From contig NZ_CP043930.1 in assembly GCF_009720525.1 (NCBI RefSeq), forward strand, positions 1,550,001 through 1,614,000: a DNA stretch of 64,000 bases, read 5' to 3'. Source of the stretch: Gimesia benthica (GTDB lineage: Bacteria > Planctomycetota > Planctomycetia > Planctomycetales > Planctomycetaceae). Shown here piece after piece: positions 42,575 through 50,942 of the stretch; the first letter of the stretch is position 1, and every line of letters starts with the position of its first letter. The position numbers and the translations under genes were made by a program. The notes under the pieces are model-generated. The model did no database searches, was not told where the DNA came from, and worked only from the letters and a program-made list of their open reading frames with translations.

Positions 42575-43881
42575 GCTATCACCTCCTCAGCCTGTTTGGT
42601 CAAGTCGCGAAGTGCATTGTGACGTACGAGATCGAAGCGACACGCCGGCCTGGCGAGCAGCATCTGCACCGTGTTACACTGCCGCTCCTCGAAAGCGGCT
42701 TCGCAGTAACAGAAATAATAATCCCACATGCGAATGAATGACTCGGAATAGCCTTGCGCGCGGACCGCGTCGATCCGCTCATGAAAGGCTTCCCGCCAGC
42801 AACGGAGTGTCTGGGCATAGTGGGGAGCGATGTCTTCCAGTTGCAGGAGGCGGAAATCGGTCACCCGTGACGTAGTTTCCAGGATCGCGGCCACCGAAGG
42901 GAGGCAGCCTCCCGGGAAGATGTAGCGGCGGATGAAATCCACGCTTTTGAGATATTCCTTGAAGCGCTGATCCTTGATTACGATTCCCTGCAGCAACATC
43001 ATGCCGTCCGGCTTGAGCAGGTCTGAGCACTTCTGAAAGTAAGTCTCGAAGAATTCGGCTCCGACCGCTTCAATCATTTCGATCGAAACCAGTTTATCGT
43101 ACTGTCCTTCCAGATCGCGGTAGTCTTTCAGCAGGAGTGTCACACGATCGGTCAGTCCGGCGGCGTCCACACGCTCGGCAGCCAGGTTGTATTGCTCCTG
43201 CGAAATGGTAGTGGTCGTCACCCGACAACCATAAAACTGGGCGGCATGCACGGCCAGCCCTCCCCAACCCGTGCCGATCTCCAGCAGATGATCGCCCGGT
43301 TTCAGATTGAGATTCCGGCAGACGCGGTCCAGCTTATTCAAAGAGGCTTCCTGCATGGTGTCGGTCTCCTGTTCGAAGACGCCGCAGGAATAGCTCATGG
43401 TTTCATCCAGGAAGAGGCGGTAAAAATCGTTCCCCAGATCATAGTGTGCATGAATGTTGCGGGCAGCGCCGAGGCGTGTATTCCGTCTGAGCCAGTGTCC
43501 GAGACGAGCGGCGCACTGTCGGAACCAGGCCATGCCCCCTTCAAAGCGATCGGTGACTTCCAGGTTGCGAATGAAGATCCGCACCAGTGCCGTCAGATTA
43601 TGACAGGACCAGTCACCATCGATCAGTGATTGAGCAATGCCTAAGCCTCCCTCGAGGACAGCCCGACGGTAGAAGCGGGGATTCTGCACCAGGACAACGG
43701 CGCGTAAGCCGGCATCCGGATCGCCGAAATGCTGCTCCTGTTCTCCATCGATGAGGGTTATCCGACCGTGCTGCATCGACTGTAATTTCTTCAGTAACAG
43801 TTTGCGGCAGGTCGTGTCCATGAGACCGGCAGACGCAGTTGCGTTCCAGGTCAGCTCGGGGGATTCGTTGATGGTACTCAT
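42571..43881 (-). CDS. cfa: cyclopropane-fatty-acyl-phospholipid synthase
   Basis: A 436-residue CFA synthase of usual length. It transfers a methylene from SAM onto the double bond of unsaturated phospholipid acyl chains (or an exo-type methylation in related enzymes). Visible features: an N-terminal substrate-binding part (~1-120), the SAM motif 'LLEIGTGWGGLAVHAAQFYG' (~195), 'SIEMIEAVGAEFFETYF' with the catalytic Glu region (~265), and 'YIFPGGCLPSV' (~320). It overlaps the DUF1365 and DUF1295 genes by 4 nt on each side, so expression as part of one operon with the sigma factor is near certain. Confidence 0.94.
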   Translation of the reverse strand: MSTINESPELTWNATASAGLMDTTCRKLLLKKLQSMQHGRITLIDGEQEQHFGDPDAGLRAVVLVQNPRFYRRAVLEGGLGIAQSLIDGDWSCHNLTALVRIFIRNLEVTDRFEGGMAWFRQCAARLGHWLRRNTRLGAARNIHAHYDLGNDFYRLFLDETMSYSCGVFEQETDTMQEASLNKLDRVCRNLNLKPGDHLLEIGTGWGGLAVHAAQFYGCRVTTTTISQEQYNLAAERVDAAGLTDRVTLLLKDYRDLEGQYDKLVSIEMIEAVGAEFFETYFQKCSDLLKPDGMMLLQGIVIKDQRFKEYLKSVDFIRRYIFPGGCLPSVAAILETTSRVTDFRLLQLEDIAPHYAQTLRCWREAFHERIDAVRAQGYSESFIRMWDYYFCYCEAAFEERQCNTVQMLLARPACRFDLVRHNALRDLTKQAEEVIA

Positions 43882-44675
43882 GAGGTCCTCGCGTTGGGCT
43901 CTGTGCCTGTAATTTGATTATCTGTGGTCGAGAGATGACTGGGATGGGGATAGAAGGGAACCTTCTTCCACCATAGGCGTAGTGCCTGCCAGTAGATCGC
44001 CGCGAACACGTACCAGGTCATCAGCGGATAAGTCAGCAGGACCTGCCACAGGTTGCGGGTTGTGATCTCCCGACGTTCCAGTTGCATCGTAACGTCAAAT
44101 ACTTTTTCACTTTCACGATAGTTATCGATATGCACGGTCAGCTTTTGATGGAGCTCTGTCAGTTTCCAGCCATACTGCATATCCAGAGGCATGAAAGGCG
44201 AAACATGAAAGACCTTCTGCATCAATTGATCGTCCCCGTTTGTTTCCAGTTGTTTCCGTGAAATCACATAACAGTGCCGTTCTCCCCAGGGCGTGTTGTT
44301 CACTTCCGCGACGACGGTTTCCCAGTCTGTGCCTGCACGATTAAAACAGTAGTAGAAAGAAACCGGGTTCATCACAAATCCAAAATACCGCAGATGCGTG
44401 AGCAGCCGAATCGGCCCCTCGGGTCGGGGATAGCCCTGCTCTACCACAAAGTCGCGAACGCATTCTCCCAGTGGTTGTCCCGGATCGCCCAGATGATCTG
44501 CTCTGCGAAACCGGGCCAGAGCCGGACGACGGGTAGACCAGCACCAGCGTCCCTCGAACACGGAATCGAGTTCATCCAGATCGAGGTACATCAGGTAGAT
44601 TCGATTGCGAAAGCTGTGTTCGACGGGTTTAAGTCGTCTGTGTCGAACCCAGCCGGTGTAGATTCCGCTTTCCAT
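43878..44675 (-). CDS. DUF1365 family protein
   Basis: A 265-residue DUF1365 protein. The conserved opening 'SGIYTGWVRHRRLKPVEHSFRNR' justifies this start even though it lies 85 nt inside the upstream oxidoreductase gene. Other conserved stretches: 'YFGFVMNPVSFYYCF', 'VAEVNNTPWGERHCYV', 'KVFHVSPFMPLDMQY'. The biochemical role is unknown; DUF1365 genes almost always travel with CFA synthase and a flavin amine oxidase, so it is presumably an accessory factor in making or placing the modified lipid. There may be one C-terminal membrane-associated segment ('LLTYPLMTWYVFAAIYWQAL'). Confidence 0.92.
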   Translation of the reverse strand: MESGIYTGWVRHRRLKPVEHSFRNRIYLMYLDLDELDSVFEGRWCWSTRRPALARFRRADHLGDPGQPLGECVRDFVVEQGYPRPEGPIRLLTHLRYFGFVMNPVSFYYCFNRAGTDWETVVAEVNNTPWGERHCYVISRKQLETNGDDQLMQKVFHVSPFMPLDMQYGWKLTELHQKLTVHIDNYRESEKVFDVTMQLERREITTRNLWQVLLTYPLMTWYVFAAIYWQALRLWWKKVPFYPHPSHLSTTDNQITGTEPNARTS

Positions 44676-45925
44676 ATATCTTCAGTTTCCAGTAAATTTC
44701 GGCAGACCGCCAGGGCACTGTTAACACCATCCTCGTGAAATCCATTGCCCCAATAGGCACCACAAAACGAGGTTTTTCTCTGATTGATCACTTCCGCGTG
44801 ACGCCGCTGAGTCTCAGCCCGCTCGATCGTAAAAATGGGATGGGCATATTCGATACGACGAATGACCTTGGAAGGATCGACCCGCTCCTCACCATTGAGT
44901 GTCACACAGAACGTATGCTGTGAGTCGAGGCTCTGCAGCTGATTCATGTTGTAAGTAATGGTCGCTTTGCGATTCTCTCCCCTGGGCATGAAGTAATTCC
45001 AGCAGGCCCAGGCACGTTCACTGCGTGGCAAAACGCCCGTGTCGGTATGCAGCTGGGCGATATTCGGTTCATAGGGGAATGCGGAGAGCAGTTCGCGTTC
45101 GACCGGGTGTACGTCGCTACCGAGAATTCTCAAAGCCTGATCGCTGTGACAGGCAAAAATCACGTGATCGAACTCTTCAGGAGCAGCATTGACCGGAGCC
45201 ACTTCCACACCTTCCGTGAGACGCCTGACAGCTTTAATGGGGGTCTGCAGACGGATTGACTCTCGAAAGTCGGCGGTGATCGCTTTCACATACTGCTGTG
45301 AGCCGCCACAAACCACACGCCACTCAGGCAGTTCCCGGATCGCCAGGATGCCATGGTTGCGGTAGAACTCCACGATGAAGCGAATGGGAAACTGTTCGAA
45401 AGTGCCTACCGGGCAGGACCAGATCGCCGACCCCATGGGGAGAAAATACTGATCGATGAATTCGCGGGAGTAGTTCTCACGCTTGAGGTATTCGCCGACC
45501 GTCAGGGTATCGTTATCTGATTCCAGCAGGGCCAGCGAATGTTTGTTGAAACGAAAAATATCACTCAGGAGCTTGTAGAAGCGAGGGTTGAACAGATTCT
45601 TGCGTTGAGCGAAAAACCCATTCAGATCGGCACCCCGGTATTCCAGCCCGGTTCGTTCACACTTCATGCTGAAACTCATCCGGGTCGGCTGTGATGTGAT
45701 TCCCAGTCGGTCCAGCATGCGGGTGAAGTTCGGGTAGGTCTGGTGGTTAAAAACGATGAACCCGGTGTCGACAGGATGTTGTTCGCCGTCCAGATTGACC
45801 TCTATCGTGTTGGTATGCCCGCCGATGTAATTATTTGCTTCGAAGATTGTGACGTCGTGCTTTCGGTGTAGAAACCAGGCAGCTGTCAGACCGGAAATGC
45901 CGCTACCAATGATGGCAATTTTCAT
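44591..45925 (-). CDS. FAD-dependent amine-oxidase-family oxidoreductase
   Basis: A 444-residue flavoprotein. The dinucleotide-binding motif 'IAIIGSGISGLTAAWFLHRKHDVTIFEANNYIGGHTNT' (in parts) opens the protein at residue 3, and 'YWGNGFHEDGVNSALAVCRNLL' near residue 400 is the FAD-closing motif. The family is COG2907; homologues in CFA/DUF1365 clusters include the UfaD-type desaturases implicated in furan fatty acid synthesis, but catalysis by this protein is inferred from context. It overlaps DUF393 by 4 nt and shares 85 nt with the DUF1365 gene downstream, an unusually long genuine overlap. Confidence 0.93.
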   Translation of the reverse strand: MKIAIIGSGISGLTAAWFLHRKHDVTIFEANNYIGGHTNTIEVNLDGEQHPVDTGFIVFNHQTYPNFTRMLDRLGITSQPTRMSFSMKCERTGLEYRGADLNGFFAQRKNLFNPRFYKLLSDIFRFNKHSLALLESDNDTLTVGEYLKRENYSREFIDQYFLPMGSAIWSCPVGTFEQFPIRFIVEFYRNHGILAIRELPEWRVVCGGSQQYVKAITADFRESIRLQTPIKAVRRLTEGVEVAPVNAAPEEFDHVIFACHSDQALRILGSDVHPVERELLSAFPYEPNIAQLHTDTGVLPRSERAWACWNYFMPRGENRKATITYNMNQLQSLDSQHTFCVTLNGEERVDPSKVIRRIEYAHPIFTIERAETQRRHAEVINQRKTSFCGAYWGNGFHEDGVNSALAVCRNLLETEDIWKAESTPAGFDTDDLNPSNTAFAIEST

Positions 45926-46332
45926 GTATGTACCTTATCTTGAGGCGGCTTCACTGTACACTGCCCCTGCTGACAGCGCCCCGTCAATCTTAACCTGTGA
46001 CGGGCAAAATGTCTGTAAAAATAATCGAGACTGTGTGAAATACCGGGCAGGCGGGTGGGAATCACGAGCCAACGGAGACCAATCGCAGAATAGAGTCGAC
46101 GAAATACTTCCACACCGCTGACCCAGGAACCGTCGGGGAGACGCCCCTGCATCTCTTCCATAAATTCTGCCTGTGTTTTGCCATAGACCTCTGGATCAAA
46201 GTCTTGCGCGGCAATATCGGTGAAATGAATCTTGTGGCGGCGATCGAATCGCTTCAGCAGGTTGACCTCCCGCCGACAAAGCGGGCAGTCGCCATCATAG
46301 AAGGCTTCGATTTCGCAGTATTCACGATCCAT
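45922..46332 (-). CDS. DUF393 (DCC family) thiol-disulfide oxidoreductase-like protein
   Basis: A 136-residue DCC-family protein. The defining motif 'FYDGDCPLCRREV' (residues ~12-24) places a CxxC on a thioredoxin-like N-terminus; the conserved 'LKRFDRRHKIHFTDI' follows. There are no membrane segments of the longer DUF393-HTTM proteins. The CxxC suggests thiol redox activity, perhaps reducing or sensing in the membrane-lipid oxidation process encoded downstream. It lies 35 bp after the sigma factor and 4 nt into the flavin oxidoreductase gene. Confidence 0.9.
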   Translation of the reverse strand: MDREYCEIEAFYDGDCPLCRREVNLLKRFDRRHKIHFTDIAAQDFDPEVYGKTQAEFMEEMQGRLPDGSWVSGVEVFRRLYSAIGLRWLVIPTRLPGISHSLDYFYRHFARHRLRLTGRCQQGQCTVKPPQDKVHT

Positions 46333-46367
46333 ACTTCACCGTTCTTGTCGTTAAATAAACGTTAAAT

Positions 46368-47315
46368 TCAGCCGCCGACGAGTTCGCGAATCGCATCGAG
46401 ACGCGATCCTTCTGCGAGTGCTCTCAGTTTGGCTACGGCCCGCTGTTCGAGCTGACGCACTCGTTCTTTGGAGATGCCGAGTTCGTCGGCCAGTTTCTGA
46501 AAGGTCTGAATCTTGCGATGTTTGCCGAGAGCAAAGCGGCTGCGAACAATAAACTGTTCCCGCTGATCGAGGGTGTCAATCGTCTGCTTGAGCAGGTCGG
46601 AGAGTTCATCCCAGACCGCGCGGACCATCATCGGATTCTTCTGCTCCTGTAACTCTTCCAGGGTGCGCTCTTCGCCCAGCTGCTTGAACTTATTGCGTTC
46701 CTTGCGGCGATTGGCAATTTTGCGATACGCGTAATTCGAAATGGAGTGGTATGCGTACGTACTGAAACGGAATCCCCGTGCATAATCGAACTTTTCGATG
46801 GCATTCATCAGCGTGAGGCAGCCATCACTCAGTAGCTCGTCAAAGCTCACGCCAGGAGTCACACATTTCTTGACGATCGAGACCACCAGTCGCATATTAC
46901 TGCGAAAGATCTGGTCGCGAACCTGTTCTGCCTGCTGGAGCAGATTTTCGATTCGCTCCAGCTCGCAGGGCTCGACCTCCTCCGGGTCTAGTTTGCAACG
47001 ATGCATATTGGCTTTGAACTTGAGGTAGTTCATCCTGCGGAACAGATCCTGCTCGTCAGCTGCAGACAGTACTTCTGAGCGGCAGAGACGGGCGATTTGA
47101 GTCGAGAGTGCCCGGCTGCCCGGTTTCGTGAAGGCAGCAGTTGGAATCTCTGATTTACTCTCAGGCAAGGGTTGCCCCAGAATTAGTTCGTCTGCGTCTG
47201 AATCCTGAAAGCTGGGATTCGGGATGAAGTCGATTTCAGCCTGCAGGATCTTACGAGCACGTTCTGCCAGCTGATGTGATGACTGCTTACAATGATCTTT
47301 TGAACATACTATCAT
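46368..47315 (-). CDS. sigma-70 family RNA polymerase sigma factor heading the lipid operon
   Basis: A 315-residue sigma factor with regions 1.2-like, 2, 3 and 4. Region 2: 'SFDELLSDGCLTLMNAIEKFDYARGFRFSTYAYHSISNYAYRKI' (in parts, ~165-215). Region 4: 'LADELGISKERVRQLEQRAVAKLRALA' (~275-305). It is larger than an ECF factor and closer to group 2/3 factors. It is first in an operon whose other six genes modify membrane lipids, and is divergent from a CarH/LitR-like regulator 248 bp away. Dedicated sigma factors beside CarH/LitR homologues control light- or singlet-oxygen-responsive genes in other bacteria, a role inferred here. No anti-sigma gene is adjacent. Confidence 0.93.
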   Translation of the reverse strand: MIVCSKDHCKQSSHQLAERARKILQAEIDFIPNPSFQDSDADELILGQPLPESKSEIPTAAFTKPGSRALSTQIARLCRSEVLSAADEQDLFRRMNYLKFKANMHRCKLDPEEVEPCELERIENLLQQAEQVRDQIFRSNMRLVVSIVKKCVTPGVSFDELLSDGCLTLMNAIEKFDYARGFRFSTYAYHSISNYAYRKIANRRKERNKFKQLGEERTLEELQEQKNPMMVRAVWDELSDLLKQTIDTLDQREQFIVRSRFALGKHRKIQTFQKLADELGISKERVRQLEQRAVAKLRALAEGSRLDAIRELVGG

Positions 47316-47335
47316 TTTCGTATTCCTGAAAATCG

Positions 47336-47418
47336 AAATTCGTTCATTTCGTCTACATCATTTATACACATGCAGGAAAACAAAAACAACCACAAATTCG
47401 TTCAAAACGTTCATTTCG
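47336..47418. promoter_or_regulatory. repeated CGTTCAWWW elements in the sigma/MerR divergent promoter
   Basis: Two 11-bp words are each repeated: AAATTCGTTCA at 47336 and 47394, and CGTTCATTTCG at 47341 and 47408. At 47399-47416 CGTTCAAAA and CGTTCATTT stand head to tail with a 9-bp period. They lie 20-100 bp upstream of the sigma gene start, between it and the MerR-like regulator. CarH-type regulators bind short direct repeats over their target promoters, so these are candidates for the regulator's operator. Confidence 0.5.
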
Positions 47419-47563
47419 GAGAAACTAAATGTATCCTGTTACCATTGACCAACTTATAATTATGTGACTTGTCAGATTACACTTTCCAAACTAAGATAAG
47501 TCAACTCAATGTTTTTGTTCTTTTTCGATAACGACCATATCGTCCACATCAGAATCAAGTCTA

Positions 47564-48442
47564 ATGCACGAATTTCTGACTTCTAAACAGGTAGCCCGCG
47601 CCATTCAGGCCAGTGAATCTTCCGTCAAACGCTGGTGCGACAAAGGAGTGATCCCCACCCAGTACACGGCTGGGGGACACCGTCGGATCGCCCTGCCAGA
47701 TCTGATCGAATTTTTACGTTCCAGTAAGTACGACCTGGTACGTCCCGAAGTGCTGGGGCTCCCTGCCACGACTGGACAGACTAGTCGGGTCATTGACCGT
47801 GCTGAAGAGCAGCTGACCGAAGCGTTGTTAAAGGGTGAAGAAGATCTCTGCCGTAAGGTCGTGCTGGACCTTTACCTGGCGGAACACAGTATCAGCGCCA
47901 TCTGCGATCTGGTAATCGCACGCTCCTTTATGACCATTGGTGATCGGTGGGAATGTGGAAACGCTGAGGTGTACCAGGAACGACGAGGTTGCGAGTTGGC
48001 CCTCCGCCTGCTGCATGAGTTACGGACACTGATTCCTAATCCCCCACTTGATGCTCCCGTGGCCTTCGGTGGTGCGGTGGAAGGGGATCTCTACAGCCTG
48101 GCGACCACTATGGTTGAACTGGTGCTTCGTGACATTAAGTGGAATGCGTCATCACTGGGAACCAACCTCCCCTTCTCCACTCTGGCCGCGGCAATTGAGC
48201 AACAGCGGCCGCGGATGTTCTGGCTAAGTGTGAGCTACATCCGTAACGAACAGGAATTCCTGCAGAACTACGCCGAACTCTACGATGAATTCGGTATGGA
48301 TGTGGCCTTCGTCGTCGGCGGACGGGCTCTCAAAGAACCAATCCGGCAGCAGATGCAGTATGCCGCCTTCTGTGACAATATCCGCCACCTGGAATCATTT
48401 GCTCAAACACTGCTCAATGCCTCGGAAAAAGAGCCGAAGTAA
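47564..48442 (+). CDS. CarH/LitR-like MerR regulator with degenerate B12-binding domain
   Basis: A 292-residue regulator. A MerR/BldC-type helix-turn-helix (~3-52: 'TSKQVARAIQASESSVKRWC', 'TAGGHRRI') is followed by a cap helix bundle (~75-155) and a Rossmann-like cobalamin-binding fold (~163-285). In CarH photoreceptors adenosylcobalamin sits under a W-x9-E-H motif and is held by a His in 'GExH'. Here the first reads W129...E139-R140 (His to Arg) and the second 'GDLYSL' (Tyr177 where His is expected). So the architecture is that of a light sensor but the axial ligand appears lost. It faces the sigma-headed lipid operon and is its likely regulator. Confidence 0.9.
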   Translation: MHEFLTSKQVARAIQASESSVKRWCDKGVIPTQYTAGGHRRIALPDLIEFLRSSKYDLVRPEVLGLPATTGQTSRVIDRAEEQLTEALLKGEEDLCRKVVLDLYLAEHSISAICDLVIARSFMTIGDRWECGNAEVYQERRGCELALRLLHELRTLIPNPPLDAPVAFGGAVEGDLYSLATTMVELVLRDIKWNASSLGTNLPFSTLAAAIEQQRPRMFWLSVSYIRNEQEFLQNYAELYDEFGMDVAFVVGGRALKEPIRQQMQYAAFCDNIRHLESFAQTLLNASEKEPK

Positions 48443-48452
48443 GCACTCGCGT

Positions 48453-50261
48453 TTATTTCCGGTTCACATAGACATAGTAGGCACCACAGATTTCCCGCCC
48501 CTGCTCATCCAGTAGCCAGGTTGTGAGTTCCATTTGTCCGGGCTTCAAGGGAGTCTCAATCGTAATCGACTCCCCATCAGCATCCGGTTTGGCCGTCGCT
48601 TCGAAACTGCCAATCTTGAGACGGCCTTTCGCGACTGGCAGCGCCACTCCTTCGGCGAGCTGGCCATCGGTTACTTTGACAGCCGGCGTCCCCTCGTTCA
48701 GCTTCAACCCACTTTCGCGGGGCCAGCGGCGCAATTCGAATTCATAGTTGCCCGCCTCGGCAATCGACAACTGCCAGGTCCCGTTGCGGCGGATTCCACG
48801 ACGCACCTGCCCCTGCTGATCGACAAAGACGTCCAGCCATTCACAGGCGGTGAGCATTGAAGGGTTCTCCGCCGCATGGCCAATAATCACGCGCTGCGGC
48901 TCGGCTACATGCGGTTGCAGTTCCTGCCACCATTGATCGAGGTGTGCCTGCATCCGGGCGACGACTTCCGGATGCTGCTCTGCCACGTTCTGTTTCTGCA
49001 GCGGATCGCTGGTGAGATCATACAGTTCCCGGTTCTCCAGCCAGCGCCAGCGTTTCCAGAGGACGGCGGCTCCTTCTTTTCGAGGCTTCGCGAGGAACAT
49101 GTTTTTCTTATTGCCGACGATGGGCATGCGGCTGTAGTTGACGACCAGCATTCGGTCCGGCAGCGATTTGACTTCTCCCCGCAGACGCGGCGCCAGACTG
49201 ATCCCGTCCAGTCGCTGCTCAGGCAGAGGGAGTTCACAAAGCTCGGCCAGGGTGGGGAGCAGATCCTGAACGTGGGCCAGATCATTCAGGTCACGTGCCG
49301 GGCCCAGGTTACCGTGTGGCCAGCGAATGAAACAGGGCACACGATGGCCTCCCTCCCAGAGCGTCACCTTTCTGCCACGCATGCCAGCGTTATAGTAATC
49401 AGGTCCCATCGTACTGCCGTTATCGGTGAGAAAAATGACGATCGTATCGTCGCGCAGTTTCGATTCGCTCAGAAACTGTTCCAGCTTGCCGATGTTTTCA
49501 TCAATGTTAGCGCACATCGCGAGGTAACTGATGAGTGCTTTTTTACGCTGGGGTTTGAGATGTTGCACGACCTCGGGATGCTCCCGGAGTGCTGCTTCGA
49601 CTGGTCGCCGATACTGATCGGGAACATACAGTGGTCCGTGGGGGGCATTCAAAGGCAGGTAGGCAAAAAACGGCTGGGACTCATCACGGGTACGGATCCA
49701 GTTCTGCATTTCACGAAAAAAGACATCCGTGCAATAACCGGTCTGCTTGACCCGGTGTCCGTTGTGCAGATAAGTATCATCAAAATAATCGTTGATCCAG
49801 TAGTCGGGCACCGCGCTGATGTGTGATGAGGGGAACCAGAGTGTCTCCTGAAAGCCACGATCCTGCGGACGATAGGGATAATTGTCTCCCAGATGCCATT
49901 TCCCGAACATGCCGGTGCGATAACCGGCCGCCTGAAACTGGTCGGCCATGGTCTGGAGTTCGGGTCTGAGCAGCGTCCGCCCGCTGCTGACATTCATGGC
50001 GGCATTGCGAAACGCGTCCTGCCCGGTCATCAGTTGCCCCCGGGTCGGGGTGCACATCGGGGCGACGTGAAAGTCGGTCAGACGGACACTCTCAGCGGCC
50101 AGCTGATCGAGGTGGGGAGTTTTGAGCAGGGGATTTCCGTGACAGGAAAGTTCACCGTAACCCTGGTCATCGCTCATAATCAGGATCACATTGGGTTGAC
50201 CGGCAGCCAGAACCGGATTGAGCCCAGAAAACAGTAACAGAGTAATGAGCAGCAGTCGCAT
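48453..50261 (-). CDS. secreted sulfatase (arylsulfatase type)
   Basis: A 602-residue type I sulfatase, which hydrolyses sulfate esters, probably from sulfated polysaccharides of algae. Signal peptide MRLLLITLLLFSGLNPVLAA; 'NVILIMSDDQGYGE' supplies metal-binding Asp31-Asp32; Cys70 in 'MCTPTRGQLMTGQ' is the CxPxR site converted to formylglycine; 'LTDNGSTMGPDYYNAGMRG' is the second metal site. The C-terminal ~130 residues form an extra beta-domain ending in 'YYVYVNRK'. Formylglycine formation needs a maturase encoded elsewhere. Planctomycetes carry many sulfatases; this one has no polysaccharide lyase or transporter beside it and converges on the MerR-like regulator gene. Confidence 0.95.
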   Translation of the reverse strand: MRLLLITLLLFSGLNPVLAAGQPNVILIMSDDQGYGELSCHGNPLLKTPHLDQLAAESVRLTDFHVAPMCTPTRGQLMTGQDAFRNAAMNVSSGRTLLRPELQTMADQFQAAGYRTGMFGKWHLGDNYPYRPQDRGFQETLWFPSSHISAVPDYWINDYFDDTYLHNGHRVKQTGYCTDVFFREMQNWIRTRDESQPFFAYLPLNAPHGPLYVPDQYRRPVEAALREHPEVVQHLKPQRKKALISYLAMCANIDENIGKLEQFLSESKLRDDTIVIFLTDNGSTMGPDYYNAGMRGRKVTLWEGGHRVPCFIRWPHGNLGPARDLNDLAHVQDLLPTLAELCELPLPEQRLDGISLAPRLRGEVKSLPDRMLVVNYSRMPIVGNKKNMFLAKPRKEGAAVLWKRWRWLENRELYDLTSDPLQKQNVAEQHPEVVARMQAHLDQWWQELQPHVAEPQRVIIGHAAENPSMLTACEWLDVFVDQQGQVRRGIRRNGTWQLSIAEAGNYEFELRRWPRESGLKLNEGTPAVKVTDGQLAEGVALPVAKGRLKIGSFEATAKPDADGESITIETPLKPGQMELTTWLLDEQGREICGAYYVYVNRK

Positions 50262-50473
50262 CGGATTTTCCCCGAAATTTCGCGTGAAGGTAAGAGTCCA
50301 ACTGATAAAAAACGCTAGTTTTCAAGTGTTTCTGACAGGGGGAAAATAGTTTACATGAATTGCTATTCCTGAAACAGATTCCATTGTATAATGGTCACAT
50401 AATCAGTTCAAATATGGTTTGTATTGCGGGTCCTGTTTCGCCTCCAGTCCCCAGCATTTCAGGAGAAATCAAG

Positions 50474-50929
50474 ATGGCCCCCCACTACACCCCCGATGGC
50501 TACCACGCAGTCACTCCCTATCTGCTGGTAGAAGGGGCAGCGAGACTGATTGAATTTGTAACATTCGTCTTCGATGCGACAACTGAGTTAATCTCATACC
50601 ACGATGACAAGATCGGCCATGCGACACTGAGAATCGGCGATTCCATGATTGAGCTGGCCGATGCCTGCGAGGAATGGGGGCCCACCTCCGCAGCTTTACA
50701 CGTTTATGTACCGGATGTCGATTTCACCTATCAGAGAGCCCTGGAAGCCGGCGCCTTAAGCCAGCGGGGGCCGGCAGACCAGTTTTACGGTGAGCGGAGC
50801 GCCTCGGTGAAGGATCCTTTTGGAATCCAATGGCATATCGCAACCCAGACGGAAGTACTCTCCAAAGAACAGTTGCTCCGCAGGGCTGACGAATTCAAAC
50901 AGCTGCAAAGCCAGCAGCAACACCAATAG
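50474..50929 (+). CDS. VOC superfamily (PhnB/glyoxalase-like) protein
   Basis: A 151-residue vicinal-oxygen-chelate protein of the PhnB-like group. The start MAPHYTPDGYHAVTPYL is set by AGGAGA seven nt upstream; the frame is open 38 codons further up but those are probably untranslated. Two beta-alpha-beta-beta-beta modules are visible: 'VTPYLLVEGAARLIEFVTFVF...GHATLRIGDSMIELAD' and 'ALHVYVPDVDFTYQRALEAGA...DPFGIQWHIAT'. Members include fosfomycin-resistance-like proteins, glyoxalases and stress proteins, so no reaction is assigned. The next gene is a convergent cupin. Confidence 0.88.
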   Translation: MAPHYTPDGYHAVTPYLLVEGAARLIEFVTFVFDATTELISYHDDKIGHATLRIGDSMIELADACEEWGPTSAALHVYVPDVDFTYQRALEAGALSQRGPADQFYGERSASVKDPFGIQWHIATQTEVLSKEQLLRRADEFKQLQSQQQHQ

Positions 50930-50942
50930 AAAACTGACGCGA

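Noticed and set aside
48876..49826. 316-codon plus-strand frame antisense to the sulfatase
   Set aside because: Shadow of the sulfatase reading frame; no recognisable motif or ribosome-binding site.
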